NCBI RefSeq assembly: GCF_019703515.2
Contig: NC_059346.1
Coordinates: 56,556,001 to 56,620,000 of the forward strand
Length of the DNA stretch: 64,000 bases
DNA from: Myxocyprinus asiaticus
Lineage: Eukaryota; Chordata; Actinopteri; Cypriniformes; Catostomidae
Direction of reading: 5' to 3'
In this document: positions 49,039 to 61,389 of the stretch, piece after piece
How the letters are laid out: every line of letters begins with the position of its first letter
How positions within the stretch are numbered: position 1 is the stretch's first letter
Notes under the pieces: generated by a model
What the model saw: only the letters and a program-made list of their open reading frames with translations
The model's database searches: none
What the model was told of the DNA's origin: nothing
Program-made: the position numbers and the translations under genes

Positions 49039-49699
49039 AACCACCTCCCTCTGGACTAAACAAAAAATCCTAAATGTGCTTTTTCCCTGAATGGTCCTGG
49101 AAATACAGAAAGGGGCTCCACTTCAATTAGCAGGCACATCTGTGAGGATTCTTCTTTCCTAAAACAGAACTGATGAAGGCTTAAAGGAGTGCCACTGAAC
49201 AATAGCAGTCAACGATGACACATCATTTCAGATAACTAAATTTTTTGTGGCTTTTTGCTCTGATCGAGGAGGAGAGCTCTTTATATATCCTTGATATTTT
49301 GTGAGGAATTTTTGACTTGCAACCAGAGTGGTTAGTTGCAGCTCACATGGAAAGCAGTTCAGATATTTTAGATGTTTTTTTGCTGATAAAAATGAATCAA
49401 GCCTTTCTTGTTATATGGTATCGCTTTGCTGTCTGGAACCATATGAGACCCAAGTTTCCAGGACATTATGCATGGACTGTTTCTTTTCTGGAATAAGACT
49501 GCTCAGGATGTACTCCGTTGCGTCTCACTGATTCTCAAACACCAACCCATATGGGACGAAGCGTATCACAGTCTGGCGAGTAATAAACACTCAAACAGCA
49601 GGAGAAAGATCCAGCAAGTCAATGTGGAGTCCATTAGCTTTCACTGGCTGATCTCCCTCAGCGCTGAAACAGCACATACTCAGCTTTGGAGCCAAGCGT
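49039..49699 (+). other. Candidate untranslated or leader exon
   Basis: This block follows a strong polypyrimidine-CAG acceptor and ends before GTAAGAGC at 49700, a good donor. Its base composition is higher in GC than its flanks, and I can match it to no repeat in the window. The longest forward ATG frame that looks non-repetitive is only 35 codons (49392-49496, MNQAFLVIWYRFAVWNHM start). Other frames overlap it. It could be a 5' untranslated exon of a host gene whose coding exons lie outside, or chance splice-like sites. There is no protein-family evidence. Confidence 0.25.
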
Positions 49700-50730
49700 A
49701 AGAGCTCTCTCTATGTTATCTCTCTCTATCCTGCTCACTCTGACTAGCTTATCCTGATCCTGCTATTGACAGACCTGATGTCCAAGTCAAACTTTCAAGG
49801 GTACGGCATTAGTCTTTTTTGTCCTGCTTTTTTTTGCTCCACCAGGATTGTCAATCAATTTGACAATATGTGGTTTTCGTCTATGTTAAATGTGCAGTTA
49901 TTGACAAATAAGTATGTCGAGAAAATAAAAATAAAAAGTGATAGTGTGGTATCTAAACAGGAGTAAGGTAGGGTGGTGCACGGTAAGTTTCACAGCTAGG
50001 CATTAATTTAAACAGACAAAATGCTCATGAGGTAGACAGATATATTTTCATTGGCTAAATAAAGTTTTCAACCTCCAATTGTAAAAAAAAAAAAAAACTA
50101 CCACCACTGAAGGGTACAGTTCAGGGAACAGTGTTACCTAATCTAGCATGGTGCGAGTAATACAAAGTTTAAAAAAAAAAAATAAAAAAAATGATTAGTA
50201 TTTGTCTTGTTTTCCAGTAAAAATATTGAAACCTCTTCAAAACAACATATTTGCTTGAGAAGCAAAATTATGAATATAATAAGCCTTATTTTCAGAAAAA
50301 GCTATTTTTCAGTGGGGTTAACTTGTTTTCCCATTAAAGAGCTCATATTATGCTCATTTACAAGTTCACAATTTCATTTTGGGGGTCTACTAAAATAGAC
50401 TTACATGCTTTAATGTTAAAAAAACACATTATATTTCTCATATTGTACATTGCTGCAGCACCTCTTTTCAACCTATGTCTGAAATGCTCTGTTTTAGTTC
50501 CAGTCTCTTTAAAGCCCCCCTTTCTGAAAATCCTAGTCTGCTCTGATTAGTCAGCTGGCCCAGTCTGTTGTGATTGGTCAACCACTTAGAGCGTGTGTTG
50601 GAAATGTAACACCCCTTACCATAACTGAGTTTCAGCTCCTGAGGCTTCCTGAGCAGATCTTGACTCCTACTAGAACTAACTGTTCACTTACAATCTAATC
50701 TACCCTGACCTTGACATGTGGCCTTGTTAG
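49700..50730. other. No gene seen
   Basis: AT-rich with poly-A stretches at 50084-50097 and 50171-50190. Short frames lack motifs. Confidence 0.45.
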
Positions 50731-50734
50731 GAGA

Positions 50735-51310
50735 TGATCAGCATTATTCATTTCACCTGTGAGAGGTCATAATGTTTTTGCTCATTATTATATTAGGGGG
50801 GGGGCGGGGTTCACTGGCCCAAGTGGACAAATCGGTAACTGTTGTTGGGCATATGGGCATCTGTGAGCTCCATTTTCTGGGTGAAATGTCCATGGAGTGG
50901 TGCCAAAAGCAAGTTGTGAAGCGAGTTGTTTTCAGCTGTACAGGCTGTAATACAGTGAAGAGGAATGCATATTTTACAAAAACTTTACCCCCCAAACCTA
51001 AACCTAACCATCAGTGGACTAAAAATGTAATGTTAGAGTGAATAATGCAACCTCCTTCCTAGTTTCAACATGTGATCCAATCCCGGGTATCCCACACTGC
51101 TGACTTAATGTGCTTTCGGTTGCACCACAGTGGAAGGTAAACACAGAAGATGGGAGAATAGGAGATGGTGCTTGTCCGTGAGTCGGCATAATGTGGCCGA
51201 TCCTATACCGCAACTCTCGGAAAAAAATGCCGACTTCCTGTGTAATCAAGTTGATTCACTAAGAATTCATTGTGGCATTAATTTGCTTCATGCCGTGCCT
51301 AAAAGGACTC
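50735..51310 (+). repeat. Dispersed repeat with CCTAAACCTAACC core
   Basis: Contains GGGTGAAATGTCCATGGAGT, GGTGCCAAAAGCAAGTTGTG and CCAAACCTAAACCTAACC. The mirrored copy is 45400-45620, and a shorter relative with the same order is 57410-57700. GATCCAATCCCGGGTATCCC downstream is tRNA-B-box-like in appearance but lacks a paired A box. Confidence 0.6.
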
Positions 51311-52400
51311 AACATTAAGCATTGTCACGTGCTTGTACTTTGGACAAGTAAATTGGTCATTCACTTGTACGAATACAAAAAGTTACTTGGCCGAAGAGAA
51401 AAAAGTTTGAAAGGAAGAAAAAAGAAAGGCCTCCATAGCCATCATTTACAGCTAGTAGGGATCACATTAAGATCACAGTGCAGAGAGACGGTTTAACCTG
51501 GCAAATATATAGGCCCACTGTGCCCCAAGCTCAGCAACATGTAACCGAGCATGTAACTAGCTATCTAGCTGACACAGTTATAATATGATTAATGAAGTTA
51601 GCTACAGTAAACGTCTTATTACTATCTCAATTGTAAGTTAGCCACTTATTTTCCAAGTAGTGAACATAATCTGGCCAAGTCAATCAGCTAGTCTTTATGA
51701 CTAAATTTTGCAGGATAGTATTTTACTTGTTAAGCCAAGTTGGCACTTGACAAGCCAGGCAGTGCAGAACATCACTCTGTCTTCCTCCTCATAATGCACC
51801 CAGTCAAATTCATCCTTCCAGGTAGGGATGAATTTCCTCTCCCTTTTAAATTTGTAACCTGCTGTGTTCAATTCTATTGTTCTCTTCTGGGGTTTAGCCA
51901 TTTTACCAGGTGCTTGGCCGGGCTGCTGATGCTGCATATTACAAGATTGCTAGCTAATTAGAAAACAAAAACTACGCAACTCACTGACGCTGCCTGAGGT
52001 AATGACGAATTGAATTCTGATTGTTCAAGCAAGGCATTGTTGTTCTAAGCAACTGCTAGGTCTAACCTGCATGTTCGAAAGACATTTCTGGCTTTTATAA
52101 TGTTAAATTAGCTAAATGACTAAGTTCAGACATAAACTCTGAATGGTGCAAGCTGATAGGCTCTTTGAACTTGTTATCTGTTAGTCAATCAGCTCGCTCA
52201 CATGTGATATGTCAAGCCAATCAGTGTAAGCTGATAGGTCCTTTGACTTGTAATTGGGCAGCCAATCAACTTGCATACTCTCTCTTTGCCTAAAATTTCA
52301 ATTTGCTCAGTTTGCAAATAAGCCTGTTTCACTGCAGCATGCTACAAGATTTTTGTCTGAAACCCTCCACCTCTTGTCTAGATCTGCTACACAGGGATTG
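51311..52400. other. No gene seen; short direct repeats
   Basis: Related words recur at 52148-52205 and 52216-52272 (AAGCTGATAGG(C/T)(T/C)CTTTGA, then AATCA and CATG), a decayed 70-bp duplication. No coding motif. Confidence 0.4.
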
Positions 52401-52403
52401 CAT

Positions 52404-52590
52404 TTATGTCTAATTGTGCAGCAGCATGTCCTGTGTTTTTCTTAATTGTGCAGCAGCATGTCCTGTGTTTTTCCTAATTGTGCAGCAGCAGCATTGCCAC
52501 ATGCTTAACTAAGTATGTCTGTGTATGTTCTAGCAGTAGCAAGTCTCCGTACTTGTTCAGCAGCAGCAGCAGCAACAGCAGTGTAGCAGA
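52404..52590 (+). repeat. 32-bp tandem repeat and CAG triplet run
   Basis: TAATTGTGCAGCAGCATGTC followed by CTGTGTTTTTC(C/T) occurs twice and starts a third time (52411-52490). A (CAG)n run with one CAA lies at 52557-52582. Confidence 0.85.
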
Positions 52591-52599
52591 TCTAGTCCG

Positions 52600-53309
52600 C
52601 CAAGACCAATATCCTATCAATCTGTCATACCCACATTAATATACTTATCTTTTCGAGAGTTGTCATGACTGAAATGTGGTTAATTGTATTAAGTAAATGT
52701 GATGCCGTTAAACCTATTTAAAGCTATACTATGTAACTTTTGGCCCTCTAGCGGTTGCAGCATAAAACTGCAGGTTTGCGTTGGAATGTTGTTTTGGTAA
52801 TTACGTGAGTTGGACTTCGACTCTGCTCTTCTGTGCGGATGAATCTCATGGTTTGAGGAGCAGGGTCACCAATAAGGAGTTACAACTGGTCCTTTTGTCC
52901 CGGGCGGGGAGTGCCACAGAAATTCAGCTCCATATTGTAGTGCACCTCAAAACGCATTTCGTGTTTTATTACGGGCTCTGTCGCTTTCCCATTTTGCTTG
53001 CAGACTCTTCTCGGTTCGAGGTTTCTTTATTTTGAAAACGGGTGATTACCCAGAGAATTTTTGAATGATTCATGGTCAGTGTTGCTCATTTGTTGTGGCT
53101 ACAAGCTTTCAGCTTCAAACTACTACCACACCTATCAGCACACATATACATGTGTGTAGTAGCTGGACCTTATTTTCTTTATTTACAGACATGACATAAA
53201 CATGCACGGACATATGACGGAAGTATGCAATGTCCCACCAAATCCATCCCGACAGCACTAAAATAAGGCGGTGTAGGGCTTTACTGGTTGTTTAGATCAG
53301 TGTTACTAT
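52600..53309. other. No gene seen
   Basis: The 84-codon frame 52781-53035 is unrecognised. AAAGCTATACTATGTAACTT at 52721-52740 looks like the end of a common teleost repeat, but no partner was found here. Confidence 0.35.
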
Positions 53310-54024
53310 CAGAAATAATTAATAATTATTTCTTTAGTTATTAATTAATATTTTAATTAATTAATTGGATCTAACTCATTAAAACCTCATATGGGGCTCC
53401 AGTAAATGTAGTGTGCTACGTTTAGGAGCAAGTTTGGTTATTAGCAATAATTAATAATTATCAAAGATAATTATTAATTATTAAAATCAATAGAACATTG
53501 ATGAGAATCAATGTCAGCTTTTTAAAATCCTTTAAATCAACAATTATCAAAGATAATCGTTAATTGTTAACATCGATGAAACATTAATTAAAATTAACAC
53601 TAGCTTATTGATCATTCAAATTCAATCATCAAAGATAATTATCAATTATCAAAAATCAATAGAATATTAATAAGGATTAACATTGACGGGGCACCACCCT
53701 GAAATCAGGGACTAATAACCGAATAGTAAAACAGTCTCAATATTAGATTGTTTTCTTAGGAAAATCGACATCCGAAAAATATCGATTTTCCGGAAAAAAA
53801 ACAATGAATGAAGGTTTGAATCCGAGCACTGACATCCCGTCAGCATGACACAGGCGTATGCAAAACAAACCAAAACACTTCTCTTTGTAATATAAACAAA
53901 GTTTATTGATGCAATAATATCAATTAAAAATTAATACAATGCAGTCAATAAACTTCCGACTGACAACTACAAACTAAACAGTGATATGATTAGATATGGA
54001 AATAAAATAATCCTATAACACATA

Positions 54025-54066
<42 letters not shown>

Positions 54067-54073
54067 GTGGTTA

Positions 54074-54123
<50 letters not shown>

Positions 54124-54880
54124 TAAGTGACAGCCCTAAAGCCGATTTCGCGATAGTGGGAGAGAAAACAGCTGTGTTTATCACTCAGAGACATGGTGGA
54201 CGGCTCGTAAAAGTCCAGCGTTATTTGACTCTTTAATGGATGAACTCAGTTGCTGTCTCACCCGCGATGGCGAAATTGCGCAACAATCCAATTTGGTTGG
54301 ACCACAATACAGCAAAACAAATTCGTGATAATTAATACCCTGAGTATTAATAATGAGCGGACATGGCGATCCGTAAACTGTACAAGCAAAAACCTTGAAA
54401 CACAAGAATAACACACTATAATATTCTATCTCTGCCCAGACGTAAACCTCTTACTTGAATCGCATGAGGACACAGGTAGAATGTGTTTTCCTCTGTCCTT
54501 TAACTCTGACCCGGTTCCTTGAGGCTTAGGTGATGACGGGAGGCCGTTTCCTCGCTCTGTCGGCGGGCGGTACGGCTGTTGATTCTCGGCGGGCTGGCAG
54601 AAAACTCAGAAATGTCGACTTGATTGAAGATGGAAGAGAAATCTTCAATCTCTTCACTTCTGTAGGCAAATGAATGAAGATGCGAATTGCTCGGTGGTCT
54701 CCTTCGGATCCGTTAGAGTGTTCGGTTGAACACAGAGTAATCTCAACTCGTCCAGCGAGATGGAGATTGTATGGCTACAGTTTCAAGTCGGACGTTACTT
54801 CCTTGTGCCACGAGGTTGCACCTGAGAGCAGCAAAGAGCTACGTCTATATCCGGTGAACAAAGTCGCTGGAAGCCACTCA
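53310..54880 (-). repeat. LTR-like repeat, copy B (inverted)
   Basis: Reverse complement of 45890-47740 with roughly one difference in ten by eye. Landmarks in mirrored order are CTAACGGATCCGAAGGAGAC, GAGATAGAATATTATAGTGT, CGCCATCGCGGGTGAGAC, AATAAACTTTGTT, CAGGGTGGTGCCCCG, and the AT-rich modules. Its microsatellites are (GT)n 54027-54069 and (GA)n 54076-54119. The primer-site-like segment reads TGGAGCCCCATATGAGG here. Both copies stop soon after that segment, at ATTAATAACTAAAGAAATAA. The copies face one another, so they are not the two LTRs of one provirus. Confidence 0.6.
54027..54119. repeat. (GT)n and (GA)n microsatellites
   Basis: Adjacent dinucleotide runs on the plus strand inside LTR-like copy B. 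Equivalent CA and CT tracts lie in copy A. Confidence 0.95.
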
Positions 54881-57340
54881 TTTATGGGCAATTTATTGAC
54901 ATTTCAGAGGTATTTCAACTCCTGATGATGTCATGTATGAGGGACGTTCTGTTGTGTGCCTCATCCAATAGGAGTTGAAAGTTCAATCCTTTAGTGAGCA
55001 AGGCTTCATGGATTTGTAGTCTGTTTTGGACTCCCTTTGTTTGATTTTGGCGCTATTTTTATCAGTAAGATTTACGACTTGGAAGGTGGGGGCTTGAGTT
55101 AGGTTTTTACGACTGTATTAGGCCTGCCTTTGTCTTCTATCTGAATACATGAGGCCCAACAGCGGATTTGTTAGTTTACTTGGTTATTAATTACATTTTG
55201 TTCATTTATTACAAACAAATCTTATATAGTGTAGCTTTAATTATTCTAATTGTTTAAAAAAAGATTCCTTGATCCATAGATGGCACTGTCACCTATCTTG
55301 GCATGTACCCTTAGATCATGGTCCTAATGAAGCACACCAAGTTTTGTTTCAGTTACCCAAAGTGTTGCCAAGATACAGCCTCACTTCCTGTTTCACATCG
55401 TGATCGTTACTGTAGTTGCTGTAACTTTTCAACAAAAGCGAAAATCTAAATTCTGTATTATAATTTATGTGCTGCTCGGTCTGAAGATCAACTGAGCCAA
55501 AGTTTGGGCGAATCAGACAAAGTTTGTAGAGGAGTAGCGAAAGAAAAACAAACATAAATGTCACAGTCCATCATGGCGGCATCTGTAATGGGTGGAGTTT
55601 TAATATAAGTGGTTTTAACCTTACTTTATACATATTTTTCTAAAGCCTCTACATCATCAACACAATTAATATTTAGCTGAAAAACCTGTTTGATGCAATG
55701 TGTCTCTGTTTGATGTAATGTCTACTGCCTCCTGCTGAAAGTTTTAGTTTTTACATTTTATATTTAACCTGCTCTGTCATTATAAAGATCTCGTTGTTTT
55801 ACTGTACATTACAAGCTATTATGATGTCATCTTACTATAACCTCCTGACAGTTTAGCTTTTTAAACATCAATATAGTGTTTGGCACATAAAAAGCATATG
55901 ATAATAATAATAATAATAATAAGGCATTTTATTCATATTTGATCTGATGTGCTGAATTGTAATGTCATACATTTTGTCTATAGGTTAAAAAAAAGGCTCC
56001 ATTTAAAAAAGTTGCATTTTCTGACTTTTATCTCTAAACATAATACAATCAACTTTTGAAATACCCTGAATTATAAATAAACCATGAATTTCATTTTTTA
56101 TAAACCTTGAAGGATTCGTAAACATTTGCACATCTCTTAATTTGTTCACACATAAAAAAATTAAAAATAGCTGTCCATATGATTTTGATATTATATTTCA
56201 GTGTCTAACCAAACAAACAGAATAAATCTGAGACATTTCCTCTTGGATGTCAGCACTTTACATATGAATATCTATGAATACTAATGGAATCAGGTTTTCT
56301 TTCCATACTAATCAAGCTTCAAATCAGCTATTGTTGATTATGTCTCTGAACTGTGATCCTTACAGTTAGAATCCAACCGCTGAACTGCTCAGCCCATTGA
56401 ATCAGATTGAGACTGAGGAGTATGGCAGAGGTCACTGCTGGTATTAGATATGAGCGGTCAGCAGGCAGATTATCACTGCATGTTTCTGTGTATTTGGATG
56501 CATGATTATTACAGGATTGTGTGATCTGGCAGAATGAAATGAATGATTTGGGATTACAGAGTTGGTGGGAGACATGTTTGTGTTTTGCAGGAGAGAATCA
56601 AATGAGGGTGAATTGAGAAAAGGAAGAGCGAGATTATAAAATGTCATTCAAATGCAAGTGTCAGAAGGCAAGAGAAGGGGAAAAGAATGGGGGAAAATAA
56701 TGTCATGATGAAACACTAGAGCTCGCATGAAAACGGCGGTGAGAAATTGCGACTCAATTGGCAGCCTTCTCATGCAGGGCATGTTAGAAAAAGGAGAGAG
56801 AGATGACAGTGGTGAAAGTTGGAGAGAGAGGGAAATGTGGGGAGGGGATTGAGATTGTTCGCTCTGGATTTAAACACACTGCCATTATACAAAGAATGAT
56901 GAATTGAATACAAATGCAGCACTCCTACTGAATAAATACACACCTTACTGACTCAACCAGACAGAAATGCACAAATTGAAAGCCAACATCCATGTGCAGG
57001 CCTCTCTCAAAAATCTACAGTTGAGAAACAACAACAACAGACTGCAAAGGCAAATGCCATGAATAAAATTAGCTATAAAGCATTTTGTGCGGGAGCTAAT
57101 GATGCAATGACGCACCTGGCCAAGGAACAGTCAGCAGCTAAATGTCTAATTGCTTTTGGTCTTCTATAATGGGGAGTGACATGCATTCTTATATAGTTAA
57201 TGGTTATAGAGCTAAATACCCTCAAATTAAAGCTGACAGTTTTGCCCTTATAATATTCTCAGCCTCATCTTGCACACAAATGTATATTGCAATCAAAAAG
57301 AGTTTTCTAAAACAGCAAGCTCCATAATAATTGTCTGGTT
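54881..57340. other. No gene seen
   Basis: AT-rich with an (AAT)n run at 55902-55921. Frames are at most 77 codons and unrecognised. Purine-rich GAGAGA patches occur at 56793-56835. Confidence 0.45.
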
Positions 57341-57344
57341 TTAT

Positions 57345-57990
57345 TCCAGCCTGATCTCATGAAATTTACGTGACAATGACAACATTTTTGCAAAGCAAAA
57401 GTATGTGCTTCTTTGCACGTTTGGCTGCAGTTTCCCAGTGAAATGTCCAGCAGGGGGCGCCAAAAGCAAGTGAAACGGTGTTGTAATCAGACAAGGTTTT
57501 TAAGGTGAATATTAGATGGATGTTTTAATGAGTAAAACGTACCTCCCTAACCTTAAACTTAAACCGAAACCTAACCAATAGTGTTCAAAAGGACAAAAAA
57601 GAGATGTGAACAAAACATCCTTAACCCTAAACCAACTCCTAAACCTACCGATAGTGTTTTAAAAGCAATTCTGACATGAAAAGCACATTTACTGAAGCAA
57701 CCAAGTCATTTCATGTTGCTTCTATGGCACTTTCGCTTCACTCCTACACTCTATCAGGTAAAGCTTCCACGGAAGTTAATCACTTTGGAATAAGTGTGTA
57801 AATTCAGGTGGGTCTGTTATACATGCGTTAAAATGGATCGTTTTTCAAATGATGCGTTAGAGTAAAAGTGTTTTGATATAATAACATAGCAGGGTTTAAC
57901 CCCATAACAGGGTGTAAAATGTAGAAAGCAGCATGTTAAACTGGGTTTGCAAAAATGTAGTTATAGTAACATTCATTCTATGAGACTAGT
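57345..57990 (+). repeat. Dispersed repeat with CAGCAGGGGGCGCCAAAAGC
   Basis: Begins CTGATCTCATGAAATTTACG and includes GTGAAATGTCCAGCAGGGGG, CGCCAAAAGCAAGTGAA and two CCTAAACC(T/A)-type clusters (57550-57580, 57620-57650). Related to 50735-51310 and 34480-34930. Confidence 0.5.
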
Positions 57991-59330
57991 TTGTTTTATT
58001 CAATTTCCAAGAGTCAGGGTGCACAGTTTTTTTTTTTTTTTTTTTTTCCCAGTACAGATACCCAGGCTGATACAGTAAGCATTTCTAAAGAAGAACTTAT
58101 TAGATTTTATAATGTTTATGATGTTAATGGCATCAAATCTTTGAAAGATTAAAAAAATATTATCAATTTCTGTTTCTTGGCCCAGCATTACTCAGGAGTT
58201 TGATTTGAAATGTTTGATTTCATATTGAAATCTCTGACTTTTGATCACAGACTTTGGTATCTTGTCAAATCCAAGCACAGCCTGATGTATTGTTGAGAGC
58301 TCTTCTGAAACTCTATAGGTCACACATTTGAGGTAACTGGAGGTTGTTTTCTCAAAAGAAATATCTAAGCCAGCAAAGGTCTCTCTCTATTTGCTCTTCA
58401 TTCAATCTCATTGCTGTCTATGAGAAGCAGTTAAGAGGTTAAAGGAATAGTTTATCAACAAATGAAAATTCTGTTATCATTTACTCACCCTCCCCTTATA
58501 GCACATGAACATCACCCAGACATCTATTTGATGTGTGTGTTTACATCTGGAAGACGTATTTTTTAGGTTGTTTGCTCATCTGCAATACGTCTATAAGACG
58601 TTTCCACTTGGATGTCAATAAGACTTTGTATGTTTGTAAATCTGATCTTTTTAAGATGTTTAGCAGATGTCAATTAGAATGTAATGCTTTCCAGATGAAA
58701 CGCTCTTTAACAGACATCTCGGAGATGTACGTGTGCTATCTGGGTCATGTTGTTCCAAAGAATGTCCTAGCTGCTTTTTTCTATTTAAATAAAAGCATAC
58801 CACACTCTACAAAGCATAAAATAGCACCACAGGCCTTTACCATAATTCTGCGTTTACACAGTGGAAGCTTGTAGCGTTAAACAGTTTCCACCGTAGTCTC
58901 TATCAATGCAATTGCCCATAGCGTGGAACTATTATGGTCTATTTATGTACAATTCATCTAAAAATACTTCATCTAAATAGACCTACCTCACCTTCCAATC
59001 ATTACTCAGGGATGACAAAACAAAGAAAAACATTTCATGTCATATTATGCATTTTATTATTTTAAAGGAGAGTATGTATGCCAGGTAGAAGCACTTCGCA
59101 GAGTATAAAAATGTCTTCATTAGAGAGATGCAAGTATGTAGTATAAACAAGAGTACATATACTCATTTACCTTTTCATGAGTAGGGTCTAAGTTCCCCTG
59201 AATGCTCCACAGAGTATGAGTAAGAGTGTCAATTATTTTTATTCACCGCTGAAATGGTAAAGATAAACGTGTGTGTATGTGTGTACAGTGTTATCATTGT
59301 ATTTCTGTAATCATTTTAATGTCTTGTAAC
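57991..59330. other. No gene seen; TTCACCC repeat end at 58440
   Basis: TTAAAGGAATAGTTTATCAA followed by AAATGAAAATTCTGTTATCA at 58439-58480 is a partial end of the family at 24048-24612. The 113-codon frame at 58533-58874 overlaps it downstream and is unrecognised. Confidence 0.45.
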
Positions 59331-59530
59331 GGATCTCAGTTCGTCTGGGAAAGGAGGAAGCGGGAGCCGGATAATTCCTCTCTCTCCCCGTGTCTCTCTC
59401 TCAACTGCAGCTCTGGTCATGGCTTTATCCCTCGCCCGCCATCGCCATAATCACTAACAGTTGGGCGAGATCATTCACACTAGGCGTACATCTCGGCCTC
59501 GCTCCGCGATGTCATCGCTCCACATATCCA
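59331..59530. repeat. GC-rich repeat fragment
   Basis: Sharp GC-rich island (GGAAGCGGGAGCCGGATAAT, CTCTCTCCCCGTGTCTCTCT) in AT-rich DNA. It resembles in style the 16.1-16.8 kb island. Class unknown. Confidence 0.35.
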
Positions 59531-59731
59531 TAATGTAAAATAAACACATCATTTGGTTGAAAAGGATGCTTGAGCAGCTGTTTGCATGACCATAGAGAGT
59601 CTGTCTCTGTGTTGACAACACGGCTTGAAGGCAAATTTAAAATAGTCTATAAAATTTGATATCGCTGTCATTTCCAAAGACACAAGTACGTGACACTAAG
59701 CTGCTGGGCACTTTATTAGCTGTCACAAATA

Positions 59732-61313
59732 CAGGTGCATCTCAATAAATTAGAATGTCGTGGAAAAGTTCATTTATTTCAGTAATTCAACTCAAATTGT
59801 GAAACTCGTATATTAAATAAATTCAATGCACACAGACTGAAGTAGTTTAAGTCTTTGGTTCTTTTAATTGTGATGATTTTGGCTCACATTTAACAAAAAC
59901 CCACCAATTCACTATCTCAAAAAATTAGAATACATCATAAGACCAATAAAAAAAACATTTTTAGTGAATTGTTGGCCTTCTGGAAAGTATGTTCATTTAC
60001 TGTATATGTACTCAATACTTGGTAGGGGCTCCTTTTGCTTTAATTACTGCCTCAATTCGGCGTGGCATGGAGGTGATCAGTTTGTGGCACTGCCGAGGTG
60101 GTATGGAAGCCCAGGTTTCTTTGACAGTGGCTTTCAGCTCATCTGCATTTTTTGGTCTCTTGTTTCTCATTTTCCTCTTGACAATACCCCATAGATTCTC
60201 TATGGGGTTCAGGTCTGGTGAGTTTGCTGGCCAGTCAAGCACACCAACACCATGGTCATTTAACCAACTTTTGGTGCTTTTGGCAGTGTGGGCAGGTGCC
60301 AAATCCTGCTGGAAAATGAAATCAGCATCTTTAAAAAGCTGGTCAGCAGAAGGAAGCCTGAAGTGCTCCAAAATTTCTTGGTAAACGGGTGCAGTGACTT
60401 TGGTTTTCAAAAAACACAATGGACCAACACCAGCAGATGACATTGCACCCCAAATCATCACAGACTATGGAAACTTAACACTGGACTTCAAGCAACTTGG
60501 GCTATGAGCTTCTCCACCCTTCCTCCAGACTCTAGGACCTTGGTTTCCATATGAAATACAAAACTTGCTCTCATCTGAAAAGAGGACTTTGGAACACTGG
60601 GCAACAGTCCAGTTCTTCTTCTCCTTAGCCCAGGTAAGACGCCTCTGACGTTGTCTGTGGTTCAGGAGTGGCTTAACAAGAGGAATACGACAACTGTAGC
60701 CAAATTCCTTGACATGTCTGTGTGTGGTGGCTCTTGATGCCTTGACCCCAGCCTCAGTCCATTCCTTGTGAAGTTCACCCAAATTCTTGAATCGATTTTG
60801 CTTGACAATCATAAGGCTGCGGTTCTCTCGGTTGGTTGTGCATCTTTTTCTTCCACACTTTTTCCTTCCACTCAACTTTCTGTTTACATGCTTGGATACA
60901 GCACTCTGTGAACAGCCGGCTTCTTTGGCAATGAATGTTTGTGGCTTACCCTCCTTGTGAAGGGTGTCAATGATTGTCTTCTGGACAACTGTCAGATCAG
61001 CAGTCTTCCCCATGATTGTGTAGCCTAGTGAACCAAACTGAGAGACCATTTTGAAGGCTCAGGAAACCTTTGCAGGTTTTTTTTAGTTGATTAGCTGATT
61101 GGCATGTCACCATATTCTAATTTTTTGAGATAGTGAATTGGTGGGTTTTTGTTAAATGTGAGCCAAAATCATCACAGTTAAAAGAACCAAAGACTTAAAC
61201 TACTTCAGTCTGTGTGCATTGAATTTATTTAATACACGAGTTTCACAATTTGAGTTGAATTACTGAAATAAATGAACATTTCCATGACATTCTAATTTAT
61301 TGAGATGCACCTG
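59732..61313 (-). mobile_element. Tc1-like transposon (DD34E), nearly intact
   Basis: The element is 1582 bp, flanked by TA at 59730-59731 and 61314-61315. The inverted repeats are long (about 210 bp each). Each bears an outer CAGGTGCATCTCAATAAATT end and an inner TCAAAAAATTAGAATA copy (59918-59933, and in complement 61112-61128). This IR/DR layout gives the transposase two binding sites per end. Apart from one TAG in the transposase, both ends and the gene look well preserved, so this is among the youngest elements in the window. Confidence 0.93.
60012..61049 (-). pseudogene. Tc1-like transposase with a single nonsense codon
   Basis: Minus-strand frame of about 345 codons, the normal length. 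The N-terminal helix-turn-helix reads QKTIIDTLHKEGKPQTFIAK followed by EAGCSQSAVSKHVNRKL, then a basic GRKKCGRKR stretch that may act in DNA contact or nuclear import. The catalytic triad is present: LFSDESKF (Asp, 60573-60575), FQQDLAPAHT (Asp, 60303-60305) and SPDLNPIENLWG (Glu, 60198-60200), with 34 residues between the last two. The only break seen is TAG at 60465-60467, after SSVKFP, where related proteins have Gln (a CAG-to-TAG step). Both halves stay in the same frame. An upstream Met at 61049 is followed 12 codons later by MGKTADLT, the more usual start. Confidence 0.93.
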
Positions 61314-61389
61314 TATGTGATCCTATGTATAAAGCAGGTTTAAAGAGCATAAAAACATAAAAGGAGTATACATAAAAATTCCCTACAAG

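Noticed and set aside
51066..51140. A second SINE head (AATCCCGGGTATCCC)
   Set aside because: No A box at suitable distance, no tail and no target duplication.
52557..52582. Coding polyglutamine tract
   Set aside because: No open frame with coding character spans the CAG run; it is beside a non-coding 32-bp tandem repeat.
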